Positions 44,277 through 53,066 of a stretch of DNA of 64,000 nucleotides are shown here, piece by piece. Source of the stretch: Candidatus Sulfobium mesophilum (GTDB lineage Bacteria > Nitrospirota > Thermodesulfovibrionia > Thermodesulfovibrionales > UBA6898); assembly GCA_900302705.1 (NCBI GenBank), contig OUUY01000001.1, positions 42,946 through 106,945 of the forward strand. The letters run 5' to 3'. Made by a program: the position numbers and the translations under genes. Under the pieces are notes generated by a model. That model was not told where the DNA came from and did no database searches. It was given only the letters and a program-made list of their open reading frames with translations. Each line of letters starts with the position of its first letter. Position 1 is the stretch's first letter.

Positions 44277-45306
44277 CGGTCCCCTTTTTCCCCTGAACAG
44301 GCAGATATAATCTTGCGACTGTGCCGCCATCTTTTTTGCTGTTTATCTCCATGCTGCCGCCGTAGCTCTGAAGAACTTCCCGGGTGATGAACAGTCCAAA
44401 TCCTCTGCCCCGGGTCCTTTTGGCCACCAGCGCAGCATCATGGTTGGCTTCGAGTATCCCGCTCCCAGTGTCCGAAACTTCGAGCAGGATCGATCTAGGC
44501 TGGGAATGATTTTCCATCCTGGTCCTCACTTTCAACTGCCCACCGGATCCCATCGCTTCTATTGCATTGTTGACGATATTCAGAATCGCCTGTTCTAGCT
44601 GAAAAGCATTGGCCATTACCTTCGGGATCTTGCCGTATTCGTAGTGAGCATCAATTTTGTGAGCCTGAGACTGAAATGACGTGAAAATCTCTATTTTTTT
44701 TACGACGGCATTGACATCGACAGGGGAATGACTGGCGCCTGCAAGGGAAGTCGAGAGAAACCGCGAAATGAAGTTGTCAAGACGTGCAATTTCCTCCTTC
44801 ATGATTCCCGCAAACTCAACGAGGGCGGGGTCCTGCTGATATCTTTCACTAAGGTATACGACGGCCCCTTTGATGGCATTCAGGGGGCTTCTCACCCCGT
44901 GGGCGAGGGAGGATGCCGTCTTTCCTATATCGATGAAACGCCGCGCGATATGAAGGTTCTCTGCTTTTGAGCAATATGAAATGTTCGATAGGGACACCTT
45001 AACCCCCTTAACCCCGCTAACCCTTTTAACCCCCTTCTTGTCTGTTAAAGGCTCTATTGATACGTCCGCATGGATACGGTCATGGGGGCAGTAAAAGCGG
45101 TAACCCTTCAGAGAAACCTTTTTTTTCTTTTTTTCTATTACAGACAAGAGGCAATCGTGATCACCTGACATGATTCGGGGAAACACGTTATAGTATTTTT
45201 TACCGAGGACAGCGGACTTTTTTTCTCCCGTAAGTTCTGACATATCGTCGCTCCAGGAACGGATAAGCAACCTCTTGTCAACAGTGAAAGTGAACTCCTG
45301 TCCCAC
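44260..45306 (-). CDS. PAS-type sensor histidine kinase
   Basis: A 348-residue cytoplasmic kinase from GTG 45306. A PAS-like domain (FTFTVDKRLLIRSWSDDMSELTG) leads to the phospho-acceptor helix SSLAHGVRSPLNAIKGAVVYL near residue 135 (H-G-V-R-S-P, a typical H box) and an HATPase domain with NIVNNAIEAMGSG (N box), EVSDTGSGI (G1) and TRGRGFGLFI (G2). No membrane segment is seen. The PAS-HisKA linker contains KKGVKRVSGVKGVKVSL, encoded by a GGGGTTAA-like tandem repeat at 44997-45040, probably a repeat expansion. It is translationally coupled to the downstream response regulator. Confidence 0.85.
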   Translation of the reverse strand: MGQEFTFTVDKRLLIRSWSDDMSELTGEKKSAVLGKKYYNVFPRIMSGDHDCLLSVIEKKKKKVSLKGYRFYCPHDRIHADVSIEPLTDKKGVKRVSGVKGVKVSLSNISYCSKAENLHIARRFIDIGKTASSLAHGVRSPLNAIKGAVVYLSERYQQDPALVEFAGIMKEEIARLDNFISRFLSTSLAGASHSPVDVNAVVKKIEIFTSFQSQAHKIDAHYEYGKIPKVMANAFQLEQAILNIVNNAIEAMGSGGQLKVRTRMENHSQPRSILLEVSDTGSGILEANHDAALVAKRTRGRGFGLFITREVLQSYGGSMEINSKKDGGTVARLYLPVQGKKGTDVRNR

Positions 45307-45376
45307 GGTTATCTTCCCGGTCGGGAAATGGCAAAAATGTAATTCCTAATGTAATTGCAAGACGATACTTTCATTT

Positions 45377-45532
45377 TCAGGCCCCCGAAGCGAAGGAAAT
45401 ACTATTGCCCCGCACTTTTACGTTTATGGAAAAATTATAAAGACAATAATATAAAAAGTCAAACTTGAGGAGTTTTTCACTGGATTCGCTTCTCCAGATT
45501 AACCTGCTAAAATCTTCAGTTGCATAAGGCAT
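45377..45532 (-). CDS. Small hypothetical protein, 51 residues
   Basis: ATG 45532 (minus strand) has an excellent ribosome-binding site (AAAGGAGGAGA about 7 bases upstream) and opens a 51-codon frame (MPYATEDFSRLIWRSESSEK at the start, then an aromatic-rich middle). It ends 70 bases before the kinase gene on the same strand, so it may be a short leader gene of that operon. I recognise no family, and the sequence could also be the preserved start of a lost gene. Confidence 0.38.
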   Translation of the reverse strand: MPYATEDFSRLIWRSESSEKLLKFDFLYYCLYNFSINVKVRGNSISFASGA

Positions 45533-45895
45533 ATCACAGTCTCCTCCTTTCCATAAGCCACAAACAGCGGATTTGAATAATTTAAAATACAGACTAACAT
45601 ATTTTACGTTATTGTCAAACATTGAGTGCACTGCAAATGGGACCGAGGGATGTGTTTATGAATGTACTCCCGTTGCAACTGTCACATTTTTTGGGGACAG
45701 GTTCGGCGAACTGAACAAGACTCTTCGCCGGGTAACAGCAGTCTCATGGAGGCCGATGGAAAACTTCGATAGAAAAAAGGCATGGGTGACAAATGCAGGT
45801 GGAAAAGAAGCAAGTGCCTGCTAATTTCTCAATGCTACTGGACAATGATATTTTCGAGCATCACTCCTCCCGTGCCACTATCTAAACCACGACCG

Positions 45896-46168
45896 TCATC
45901 GTGCCGGCCGTGTGTACTGCCCTGCATTAGTTGCAAAGGGGCAGTCGAAGCCTCCTTTAAGAGTCACCGTCTTATCCTCATCAAAAAGAAGGGTTCCGGG
46001 AAAATCAAGTGCCTGGATCTCGATTACATCCCCTGGCACTGCTTGGATATCATACACATTCTGCACAGACGTGAAACTCACAAAGAGCGATGCCTCGCCA
46101 ACTGTCTTGTTGGCTGTGAAATCTGCATAAGTATTGAACGAAGCGGCGACAGCGTTAAATAAATCAAG
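45896..46168 (-). pseudogene. Remnant of a beta-helix/pectate-lyase-like surface protein
   Basis: On the minus strand an open stretch after a TAA near 46170 reads VYDIQAVPGDVIEIQALDF, then FDEDKTVTLKGGFDCPFATN and ends at a stop at 45896. The block G-D-x-I-x-x-Q-A ... V-T-L-K-G-G-x-D-C-x-F-x-x-N is familiar from repetitive exported proteins of Nitrospirota and related bacteria. No start codon with a ribosome-binding site, no signal peptide and no continuation of the domain are present. It is probably a fragment of a deleted larger gene. Confidence 0.45.
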
Positions 46169-46369
46169 TGCTTAACTTTGATAGCCTATGAAATGGCTGA
46201 AAATATTAAGATGGCAGAAAGAGGCAATAAATTCTCTAAATTGAATAGATGCGAGAGTGGAGGGACTGACAGACCGTCGGACTTAGGATTCTTCGTCAGC
46301 CGTGCGACGGGAAATCGCTTCGAAAGTGCATTGTTGAAAATCAACTGACCGCCATGAGATTCTCAGAGC

Positions 46370-46398
46370 TTGACAGCGGACTTCCTATGGCTTATAAC
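46370..46398 (+). promoter_or_regulatory. Sigma-70-type promoter for the TPR lipoprotein gene
   Basis: TTGACA at 46370-46375, a 17-base spacer and TATAAC at 46393-46398 make a near-consensus promoter. The expected transcription start (about 46405) lies 30 bases before the GTG start at 46436, which rules out the longer frame beginning at 46370. Confidence 0.72.
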
Positions 46399-46435
46399 TA
46401 GTGAGAACAAATCTTTCAGCCTGGAGGCAAATAGT

Positions 46436-47143
46436 GTGAGCAGAACCGGGATTTTCTTGCTGGCGATTTTTCTCTCCTTCTGTGCTGCCTGCGCAACGAC
46501 GGACAAAAGCAACAAAGCGGAGGCCTACTATAAGTTGGGTATCGCTTATCTCAATGACAACAAGGTCCAGCAGGCGTTCGTCGAATTCCATAAGTCATAT
46601 GAACTCGATCCGCATAATAAAGAGGTCCTAAATGCGATAGGCATAGTATATCTCCTTCATCTGGACGAGCCTAACAAGGCGATTCAATATTTCGAAGGGG
46701 CCGTGAAGGAGGACCCGCTTTATTCCGAGGCATTTAATAACCTCGGCTACGCCTATGAAAAAACTGGCAACTTCGAAAAGGCGATATTGAATTACAAAAA
46801 AGCCCTTTCCAATCCCCTCTATCCCACTGCTGAAAAGGCTTACGTAAATATGGGGAATTCATATTATGCGCTCGGCAATTTCGAGGCGGCCATTCAATCA
46901 TTTAAGGAAGCGATCAAGAGGGCCCCGTCTCTTAGTCTTGCCTACTGGAGAATGGCGCTTTGTCTTAACGCAATGGGCAGATACGGCGATGCTTCGACAG
47001 CTGTTTCCGAGGCCGTAAAACTGGATCCGTCTTACGAAGGCGACAGGGAAAAGGCGATCGAGGACCTGAGTGTAAAGAAGCTCAGGGCAAAAGGCCGTGA
47101 GGAACGTGACATAAACGACTATATCGATATCCTCAGGTACTGA
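46436..47143 (+). CDS. TPR-repeat lipoprotein (PilW/PilF-like)
   Basis: A 235-residue protein starting at GTG 46436, with GGAGG at 46423-46427 and a strong promoter just upstream. The export segment TGIFLLAIFLSFCAAC ends in a lipobox-like site. Then come about five tetratricopeptide repeats (AYYKLGIAYLNDNKVQQAFVEF, YSEAFNNLGYAYEKTGNFEKAI, AYVNMGNSYYALGNFEAAIQSF, LAYWRMALCLNAMGRYGDAS; each shown in part). The arrangement resembles pilotin-like PilW/PilF lipoproteins that help type IV pilus secretin assembly, but no pilus genes are near, so it may be a generic envelope TPR protein. Confidence 0.78.
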   Translation: MSRTGIFLLAIFLSFCAACATTDKSNKAEAYYKLGIAYLNDNKVQQAFVEFHKSYELDPHNKEVLNAIGIVYLLHLDEPNKAIQYFEGAVKEDPLYSEAFNNLGYAYEKTGNFEKAILNYKKALSNPLYPTAEKAYVNMGNSYYALGNFEAAIQSFKEAIKRAPSLSLAYWRMALCLNAMGRYGDASTAVSEAVKLDPSYEGDREKAIEDLSVKKLRAKGREERDINDYIDILRY

Positions 47144-47239
47144 CAAAGCACATGGCAGGCATGAGGCGTTAGAGTTGAGAATCCTGGCAATAACCTTATC
47201 TAAGCGTAGCGCCCAAAATACTTGACCTTTCAAAGGGTG

Positions 47240-47268
47240 TTGACTGAGTGCCTGTTTGGAGATATGAT
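47240..47268 (+). promoter_or_regulatory. Sigma-70-type promoter for the OmpA-like gene
   Basis: TTGACT at 47240-47245, a 17-base spacer and TATGAT at 47263-47268. The predicted start of transcription is about 47275, giving a leader of roughly 23 bases that carries GGGAGGGAG just before ATG 47298. Confidence 0.7.
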
Positions 47269-47297
47269 TTTTTCAATTTAATAACTAGGGAGGGAGT

Positions 47298-48278
47298 ATG
47301 AGAAAAATCGTATTTCTTGTCTTTATCTTTATTTCAGTACTCATTATTCCGGCGATGTCATATGCTGAAATAAAAGAAGAGAGTTTCGAGGTCAACCCAT
47401 ATATGGGCTATTATTTCCCGCACGGGGACAGGGCTGACAAGGGAGCGCTCGGCCTGCGTCTTGGATACAACTTCACGAAAAACTGGGCTCTTGAGGGTGT
47501 TTATGACCATCTTAATTCAGCTGCAGAACTATTCCATGTAAACGCCCTTTATCACTTGGTGCCAGACGGACCTTTTAATCCTTTTGTTACCGCGGGAGTA
47601 GGAGATGCCTTTATTAAAGACGGCACCCAAAATAAATTTATGGGAGACATCGGCATCGGCGCTAAATACTTTTTTTCGGACAGGATTGCCGCCAGGGTCG
47701 ATTTCAGAGAGGTTATGACCCAATTCAGCAGTTTTCTTGCAACGGCGGGCATAACTATTTCTTTTGGCGGAAAGGCTGCGAAGGCTGCCCCTCCTCCGCC
47801 TCCGCCCCCTCCTCCTCCTGCGCCTGAGGCAAAAAAGCCTGCGCCTCCGCCACCTGCACCTGAGGCAAAGCCTACGCCGCCACCTCCGCCTCAGCCGGCA
47901 GCCGCACCTAAAAAAGAGGTGAAGATTATACTTGAGGACATCCATTTTGAATTCGACAAAGCTACACTAACTTCTGCAGCGATGGGAATCCTCGACAGCA
48001 ATTTACGCATGATCAAGGATAACCCAGGTGTCCGCGTCCAGATTGAAGGACATGCATGCGCCCATGGTCCGGAGAAATACAATATGGCCCTTAGTGAGCG
48101 GAGGGCGAACGCTGTGAAGGAATATCTCGTAAAGGCAGGGATTCAGGAAGATAGACTCACTACGATAGCATATGGCGAGACAAGACCCCTGTGTGTTGAA
48201 GAGCCTACTCCAAAAAATAAGAATTCTCAGTGCATGAAATCCAATAGAAGAGTCCATTTTGAAGTAATCATGAAATAA
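47298..48278 (+). CDS. OmpA-family outer-membrane protein
   Basis: A 326-residue outer-membrane protein. The signal peptide (IVFLVFIFISVLIIPAMSYA) is followed by a small beta-barrel (FEVNPYMGYYFPHGD ... LGLRLGYNFTKNWALEG), a proline/alanine-rich linker (residues about 158-205, APPPPPPPPPP-like) and a C-terminal OmpA peptidoglycan-binding domain (ILEDIHFEFDKATLTS, IEGHACAHGPEKYNMALSERRA, SNRRVHFEV). It tethers the outer membrane to the cell wall. A cysteine pair in the OmpA domain (CAHG and SQCMKS, plus LCVEE) is more than usual. It has its own promoter and a terminator-like hairpin after it. Confidence 0.9.
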   Translation: MRKIVFLVFIFISVLIIPAMSYAEIKEESFEVNPYMGYYFPHGDRADKGALGLRLGYNFTKNWALEGVYDHLNSAAELFHVNALYHLVPDGPFNPFVTAGVGDAFIKDGTQNKFMGDIGIGAKYFFSDRIAARVDFREVMTQFSSFLATAGITISFGGKAAKAAPPPPPPPPPPAPEAKKPAPPPPAPEAKPTPPPPPQPAAAPKKEVKIILEDIHFEFDKATLTSAAMGILDSNLRMIKDNPGVRVQIEGHACAHGPEKYNMALSERRANAVKEYLVKAGIQEDRLTTIAYGETRPLCVEEPTPKNKNSQCMKSNRRVHFEVIMK

Positions 48279-48285
48279 CTATGAA

Positions 48286-48323
48286 AAATAGCCCTTGACC
48301 GCTGAAACGATCAGGGGCTATTT
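48286..48323 (+). terminator. Terminator-like hairpin after the OmpA-like gene
   Basis: AAATAGCCCTTGA (48286-48298) pairs with TCAGGGGCTATTT (48311-48323) in a 13-bp stem with one G-T pair and a 12-base loop. The A-rich 5' arm and T-rich 3' arm are typical of a rho-independent terminator, though the T run is short. Confidence 0.68.
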
Positions 48324-48370
48324 CATTATCTGGATTGCTTTCCGCGTCTTTGCTCAGGCAGAATATTTTA

Positions 48371-50185
48371 ATGAGAAATCGGGGCTCTTTTATTTTCTTA
48401 TTAATGTCAGTCGCACTTTCTGCTGCGGTTTTTCTTTTTTCATGCGCTGCAGACAAGGAAATAGTCACTCCCCTTCCTGCTCCCCCGCCCCCTGTTGAGA
48501 CGTCTAAGCCTCCCGTGGCAATGCCTGCACCTGCCGCACCTGCGCCCGAGATGAAAACCTCTTTGCGATGTCTGGATGACACAGAGAAGGTTTTTAATCG
48601 TTGCGGTATTGATGCCTTTCCTTTCCTCCGCATGACTTTTTATGATGTTGACGGCGATGGGGCTGAGGAGATGATAGTGGGGGGCAAGGACGGGAAACTC
48701 CGGTTGTTTAAGAATTACGGCACTCAAACAAATCCTGTCTGGAGGACAGTGGAAAATTATTTCATCGGTATAAATGCCGGCGCCTTTTCGTCGCCGGCCA
48801 TTGGTGATATCGACAACGACGGCAGACCCGAAGTAATTGTCGGCACCGGCGGGTTTTCTTCTGATTCGGGGAGGGTGCTTGTCTTCAAGAACGCTGGAAC
48901 CGTTGCTGCTCCTCGATGGGAAATGGTAGAAATGCCTGAGATAAGGGTCGGCAACGATGCGGCCCCTACCCTCCTGTATGCAGATAAAAATGGCCTGCCG
49001 GACCTGATAGTGGGTAATTCCGAGGGCAGGCTCTTTCTATTTAGGAATCATTCAAAAGGGGGAAAAATATTATTCTCAAAAGATCGCGGATTTTTTGACG
49101 GGGCGCGTCTCGGGATGTATGTCGTGCCGTCAGCAGCCAGGGCAGAAGGCAGGGCCGTCATTATAGCAGGCAACGACATGGGAAAACTCTATCTCCTTGA
49201 GAAGGCAGGGGGCAGGACCGGCGGCTGGAGCCGTACACTTCTCAAAATATCAACTCATGGCTTTGCGGCGCCCGCCTTCAGCAGCGCGCCCGGCGCCAGG
49301 TGGCACGACCTCATGGTATCGGACGGAGACGGGCGGATGCAATACTACAAAAATAAAAGAGGCAGTTACAGGGAGTGGGAGGCCGCAGCCGGGCCTTTTT
49401 CAGGCCGCATAACAGTCGGTCCTGCATGCGCGCCGGCAGTGGCCGGCAGCGGTGCGGGCAAGCTCATCACTATAGGGAATATCCATGGCGAAATGAAGCT
49501 CTTTGTTCAGGACCCCTCAGCGTCAGAACTTCCTGTAGAGAGAAGGGATTTTTTCAGCGGGCTTAAACTTTCCGGTTTTTCAAAAGGGGTGCTGACAGAA
49601 TGGCAGGGCAAATCACTCCTTGTCACGGGACAGCAAGACGGCCTCGTGAGGGCATTTCTGAATTCGGGGAGCACTGTGAAGCCCGTATGGACAGAACTTA
49701 GGCATTTCTTCAGCGGAATTCCGAAGATGATGCATGCATCTCCTGCCGTGTTCGATCTTAAGGGCGATGGGAAATGGGAGCTCATCGTGGGTGATGCAGA
49801 AGGGTACGTTCGCGGGTTTCATTATGAGATAGTGCATGGGGGGCTTCCCCGATGGGAGGAAATGAAGGGAATCTTTGACGAGGTTAAGGTCGACGGATTT
49901 GCGGCCCCGACTGTCTTCAGGGAAGGAGAGAGGATATCTTTGCTTGTGGGGGAGAGGGATGGAAGGATACTTGTATTTGAAGCCCATACAGCCGGCGATG
50001 TTCTGCCGGTTTTTCACAAAAACAGTTTTCTTAAAGATATCCGGATGAAAAACCACAGCTCTCCGTCTGCTATAGCAGAGGGCGGCATAATAGAGATAAC
50101 GGTGGGCGATTATGACGGCAACCTGAGACATTATTCATGCAATATGGTTTCGTCGGCCGAGACGAAGGAAGAAACAGCCCAATAA
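48371..50185 (+). CDS. FG-GAP/VCBS-like repeat lipoprotein
   Basis: A 604-residue exported protein. The start ATG 48371 gives a signal peptide (FIFLLMSVALSAAVFLF) ending at the lipobox-like LFSC. After a proline-rich linker come about eight beta-propeller-type repeats with the calcium-binding form D-x-D-x-D-G-x-x-E (DVDGDGAEEMIVGGKDGKLRLF, DIDNDGRPEVIVG, DLKGDGKWELIVGDAEGYVRGF and weaker copies; each shown in part). Such integrin-like propellers serve in adhesion or as surface sensors. The frame extends upstream to 48335 but that portion overlaps the terminator. No catalytic domain is visible. Confidence 0.8.
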   Translation: MRNRGSFIFLLMSVALSAAVFLFSCAADKEIVTPLPAPPPPVETSKPPVAMPAPAAPAPEMKTSLRCLDDTEKVFNRCGIDAFPFLRMTFYDVDGDGAEEMIVGGKDGKLRLFKNYGTQTNPVWRTVENYFIGINAGAFSSPAIGDIDNDGRPEVIVGTGGFSSDSGRVLVFKNAGTVAAPRWEMVEMPEIRVGNDAAPTLLYADKNGLPDLIVGNSEGRLFLFRNHSKGGKILFSKDRGFFDGARLGMYVVPSAARAEGRAVIIAGNDMGKLYLLEKAGGRTGGWSRTLLKISTHGFAAPAFSSAPGARWHDLMVSDGDGRMQYYKNKRGSYREWEAAAGPFSGRITVGPACAPAVAGSGAGKLITIGNIHGEMKLFVQDPSASELPVERRDFFSGLKLSGFSKGVLTEWQGKSLLVTGQQDGLVRAFLNSGSTVKPVWTELRHFFSGIPKMMHASPAVFDLKGDGKWELIVGDAEGYVRGFHYEIVHGGLPRWEEMKGIFDEVKVDGFAAPTVFREGERISLLVGERDGRILVFEAHTAGDVLPVFHKNSFLKDIRMKNHSSPSAIAEGGIIEITVGDYDGNLRHYSCNMVSSAETKEETAQ

Positions 50186-50275
50186 TATCAGATATCCCCT
50201 TGCCCTGATCAGGACTTCATTCATAAATCCTCAACTTCTCAGAGTTCCCAATATAAATTACCTCTTTTTCAATGA

Positions 50276-50281
50276 TATAAT
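50276..50281 (+). promoter_or_regulatory. Possible -10 element upstream of the glutaredoxin-copA pair
   Basis: A perfect TATAAT at 50276-50281 lies about 42 bases before the glutaredoxin ATG in an AT-rich gap. No good -35 hexamer is seen at 16-18 bases, so a regulator (perhaps copper-responsive) may be needed. Confidence 0.4.
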
Positions 50282-50322
50282 AGTTTAGTAGATTCTTAAC
50301 TCTACGATGGTTAATAACATTG

Positions 50323-50598
50323 ATGGTGAAGATGGAAAATAAAAGTGAAATTGTTCTTTATACGTCTCCTAACTGAAGCGACTGTCACGCACTGAAGGAT
50401 TTTCTTTCAGCCAAAGGGATAAATTTCGTCCTTAAAGACGTCGGGACGGATAGGCGCGCTCGTGAGGAACTAATGGAAAAGTATGACAGGATGGCAACTC
50501 CGACGCTGGCAATCGGCGGTCGGGTATTTTTAGGCTTCAAGCAGAACAGGGAAGAGATTGAAAAAATTGTCCAAAGGATCATTGAAGGAAAATCATGA
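50323..50598 (+). CDS. Selenocysteine-containing glutaredoxin-like protein (predicted, TGA read through)
   Basis: A 91-residue frame from ATG 50323 (ATG 50332 also possible) to TGA 50596-50598, interrupted only by TGA at 50374-50376. It reads [27 protein letters not shown], then [34 protein letters not shown] and a final helix, which is the whole glutaredoxin fold including the cis-Pro motif ATPTLAIGG. Family members have C-x-x-C where this has TGA-S-D-C, so the TGA replaces the attacking cysteine and Sec is expected at position 18. A SECIS-like hairpin follows. The stop overlaps the copA ATG. It could reduce disulfides or handle Cu(I) for the ATPase (inference). Confidence 0.8.
50377..50412 (+). 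promoter_or_regulatory. Candidate bacterial SECIS element (glutaredoxin)
   Basis: Fifteen bases after the UGA, CTGAAGG (50392-50398) pairs with CTTTCAG (50404-50410) in a 7-bp stem with one G-T pair and a loop ATTTT (50399-50403); the two G at its top could open into the loop. The apex is about 25 bases from the UGA, within the range for bacterial SECIS elements. Loop sequence is less canonical than in the rhodanese copy. Confidence 0.5.
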
Positions 50599-53057
50599 GT
50601 GAGAAGCAGGAACCGACTAACCGGATAGATCTTCCGATAACCGGAATGTCATGTGCATCATGCGCCGCACATATACAGGAAGGCCTTTCCGCCCTTGATG
50701 GCGTCAGTAGCGCTTCCGTAAATTTTGCTGCTGAAAAGGCAACGGTCATCTATGATAAGTCAAAGGTGGCTGTAGATAATTTCGTCAGGATAGTCAAGGA
50801 CCTCGGTTATGGTGTCTCAGTTTCAAAGATCATATTGCCGGTCAAGGGCATGACTTGTGCGTCCTGTGTTGAGGCTGTGCGAAGGACGCTCAGTTCTCTT
50901 GACGGTGTGATTTCTGCGTCAGTGAATTTCGCGACAGAGCAGGCGACAATTGAGTATTTTCCCTCCCAGGTCGGCGTGAGGGATTTCAGAAAGGCGATAA
51001 GGGAAGCAGGGTACGACATTGTCGAGCCTGAAAAAGGCGAAGATATTATCGAAAAGGAGCAAAGGGAAAGAGAAGCCGCATACCGGGCGCTAAGGACAAA
51101 GGTCATTGCAGGCGGCCTTCTGACGTTTCCTTTGCTGCTGCTCATGCAATGGGACCACCTGGGTCTTTCACGTTTGATTCCGCTATCCAGCCAGGCGAAT
51201 TTTATACTTCAATTCATTATTGAAACTCCGATACAGTTTTGGATAGGGTGGCAGTTTTATACCGGCGCTTTTTCCGCCGCCCGCCACCGCACTACGAATA
51301 TGAATACGCTCATAGCTGTCGGCACCTCTTCCGCCTATGTCTATAGTGTTATAGCGACCTTTTTCCCTTCTGTATTTCAGATAAAGGGCTATTCAGCCGG
51401 CGTGTATTACGATACCGCTGCCACTATAGTCGTTCTTATTCTCCTGGGCAGGCTCTTTGAGGCGAGGGCAAAGGGACAGACCTCTGAGGCGATCAAAAAG
51501 CTTATGGGGCTCCAGGCAAAAACCGCAAGGGTCCTAAGAAGCGGCTCTGAAATTGACATACCGGTTGAAGAGGTAGAAATCGGAGACGTAGTGATGGTCA
51601 GACCGGGCGAAAAAGTGCCGGTTGACGGTGTCATAAAGGAGGGCTACTCTTCCTTGGATGAGTCGATGGTTACAGGTGAGTCGATGCCTGTTGAAAAAAG
51701 CGCGGGCGACAGCGTCATAGGCGCAACGATGAATAAGACCGGGAGCTTCAAGTTCGAAGCCATGAAGGTGGGGCGCGACACGATGCTGGCCCACATTATC
51801 GAAATGGTCCAGACCGCCCAGGGGTCGAAACCACCCATCTCCCGACTTGCGGACCTGATTGCCTCGTATTTCGTACCTGCCGTGATCGCTATCGCGACGC
51901 TCACTTTTGTTATCTGGTATTTCCTTGGACCTGAGCCTTCTTTTACTTATGCGATGCTCAATTTTATTGCTGTCCTTATTATAGCCTGTCCATGTGCGCT
52001 CGGTCTGGCTACTCCAACGTCAATAATGGTGGGGACCGGTAAGGGAGCTGAAAACGGAGTCCTGATCCGAAGCGGCGAGGCCCTCGAAACAGCCCATAAG
52101 ATCACTACCGTTGTATTCGATAAGACAGGCACCCTGACTAAAGGAGAGCCTGAGGTTACTGATATTGTTGAGGCCGGACTGCGGCAGGCCGAGATCCTTT
52201 TCTACGCAGCGTCAGCCGAAAAGGGATCGGAGCATCCTCTCGGGGAGGCGATTGTTAACAAGGCGCGGGAAAACAACATAGAGATCGCAGGAGCGGGGAA
52301 ATTTCAGGCTGTGCCGGGCCATGGCATCAGGGCTACAATCGACGGAAAGATGGTCCATCTGGGCAACGAGAAATTCATGGACGAGGAAAATGTTGATATC
52401 AGCGCACTAAGACAGAAGGCGGAGGTCCTTTCGCAAGAGGGTAAGACGCCGATGTATGTCGGGGTAGACGGTAAGGCAGCAGGAATTGTTGCCGTTGCCG
52501 ATTCTCTGAAGGAGGATTCGATTCAGGCGGTGCAGGCGCTCCATGCACTCGGCGTAGAAGTAGTGATGATGACAGGGGACAACAGACGGACTGGCGAGGC
52601 GATAGCGCGGAAGGTTGGCATAGACAGGGTGCTTGCCGAGGTTCTTCCCGAAGACAAGGCCGACCAGGTGAAGAAGCTGCAGTCGGAGGCAAAAGTGGTG
52701 GCGATGGTAGGCGACGGCATAAACGATGCACCTGCCCTGGCGCAGGCTGACGTGGGTATTGCGATAGGCACGGGGACGGATGTTGCGATGGAGGCGGCCG
52801 ATATCACGCTGATAGGCGGCAAACTCAAAGGAGTGGTTACGGCGATATCTTTGTCGAAGGCCACGCTGAGAAACATCAAACAGAACCTTTTCTGGGCATT
52901 CGCCTATAATGTTGTGCTCATTCCCGTTGCCGCCGGCGTGCTCTTTCCTTTTTTTGGAATTCTTTTGAATCCCATGCTGGCTGCAGGTGCCATGGGATTT
53001 TCTTCAGTTACGGTAGTAACGAATGCCCTCAGACTTAAGAGGTTCAGGGGAGCATAA
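50595..53057 (+). CDS. copA: Copper-translocating P1B-type ATPase
   Basis: An 820-residue P1B ATPase that exports Cu(I) from the cytoplasm. Two heavy-metal-associated domains each carry a G-M-x-C-x-x-C motif ([12 protein letters not shown] near residue 18 and [11 protein letters not shown] near 86). The transport motif CPC is at 465-467 ([11 protein letters not shown]), the phosphorylated Asp at 509 ([11 protein letters not shown]) and the hinge motif [16 protein letters not shown] near 707. The HP dipeptide (SEHPLGEAI) is present as well. It overlaps the upstream selenoglutaredoxin by ATGA, so both are made together. Downstream gene is convergent, 9 bases away. Confidence 0.93.
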   Translation: MSEKQEPTNRIDLPITGMSCASCAAHIQEGLSALDGVSSASVNFAAEKATVIYDKSKVAVDNFVRIVKDLGYGVSVSKIILPVKGMTCASCVEAVRRTLSSLDGVISASVNFATEQATIEYFPSQVGVRDFRKAIREAGYDIVEPEKGEDIIEKEQREREAAYRALRTKVIAGGLLTFPLLLLMQWDHLGLSRLIPLSSQANFILQFIIETPIQFWIGWQFYTGAFSAARHRTTNMNTLIAVGTSSAYVYSVIATFFPSVFQIKGYSAGVYYDTAATIVVLILLGRLFEARAKGQTSEAIKKLMGLQAKTARVLRSGSEIDIPVEEVEIGDVVMVRPGEKVPVDGVIKEGYSSLDESMVTGESMPVEKSAGDSVIGATMNKTGSFKFEAMKVGRDTMLAHIIEMVQTAQGSKPPISRLADLIASYFVPAVIAIATLTFVIWYFLGPEPSFTYAMLNFIAVLIIACPCALGLATPTSIMVGTGKGAENGVLIRSGEALETAHKITTVVFDKTGTLTKGEPEVTDIVEAGLRQAEILFYAASAEKGSEHPLGEAIVNKARENNIEIAGAGKFQAVPGHGIRATIDGKMVHLGNEKFMDEENVDISALRQKAEVLSQEGKTPMYVGVDGKAAGIVAVADSLKEDSIQAVQALHALGVEVVMMTGDNRRTGEAIARKVGIDRVLAEVLPEDKADQVKKLQSEAKVVAMVGDGINDAPALAQADVGIAIGTGTDVAMEAADITLIGGKLKGVVTAISLSKATLRNIKQNLFWAFAYNVVLIPVAAGVLFPFFGILLNPMLAAGAMGFSSVTVVTNALRLKRFRGA

Positions 53058-53066
53058 TCCGAGACG

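Larger units (their letters stand above)
45307..46369. other. Decayed, largely non-coding interval
   Basis: About 1.06 kb without an intact recognisable gene. It holds the 51-codon minus-strand frame (45377-45532), a surface-protein remnant (about 45896-46168, minus) and, at 45673-45710, a TGTCAC-TTTTTTGGGGACAGG segment of the kind seen beside REP-associated transposase genes, although no transposase remains. The rest shows no gene, hairpin or repeat that I can support. It separates two transcription units and looks like a graveyard of insertions and deletions. Confidence 0.5.

Noticed and set aside
45573..45824. 83-codon plus-strand frame in the decayed interval
   Set aside because: No ribosome-binding site, no family resemblance, and it runs through the GGGGACAGG transposon-flank-like sequence.
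46370..46435. Longer N-terminus for the TPR lipoprotein from TTG 46370
   Set aside because: That TTG is the -35 hexamer of a near-consensus promoter; GTG 46436 has a ribosome-binding site and gives a proper lipoprotein signal.
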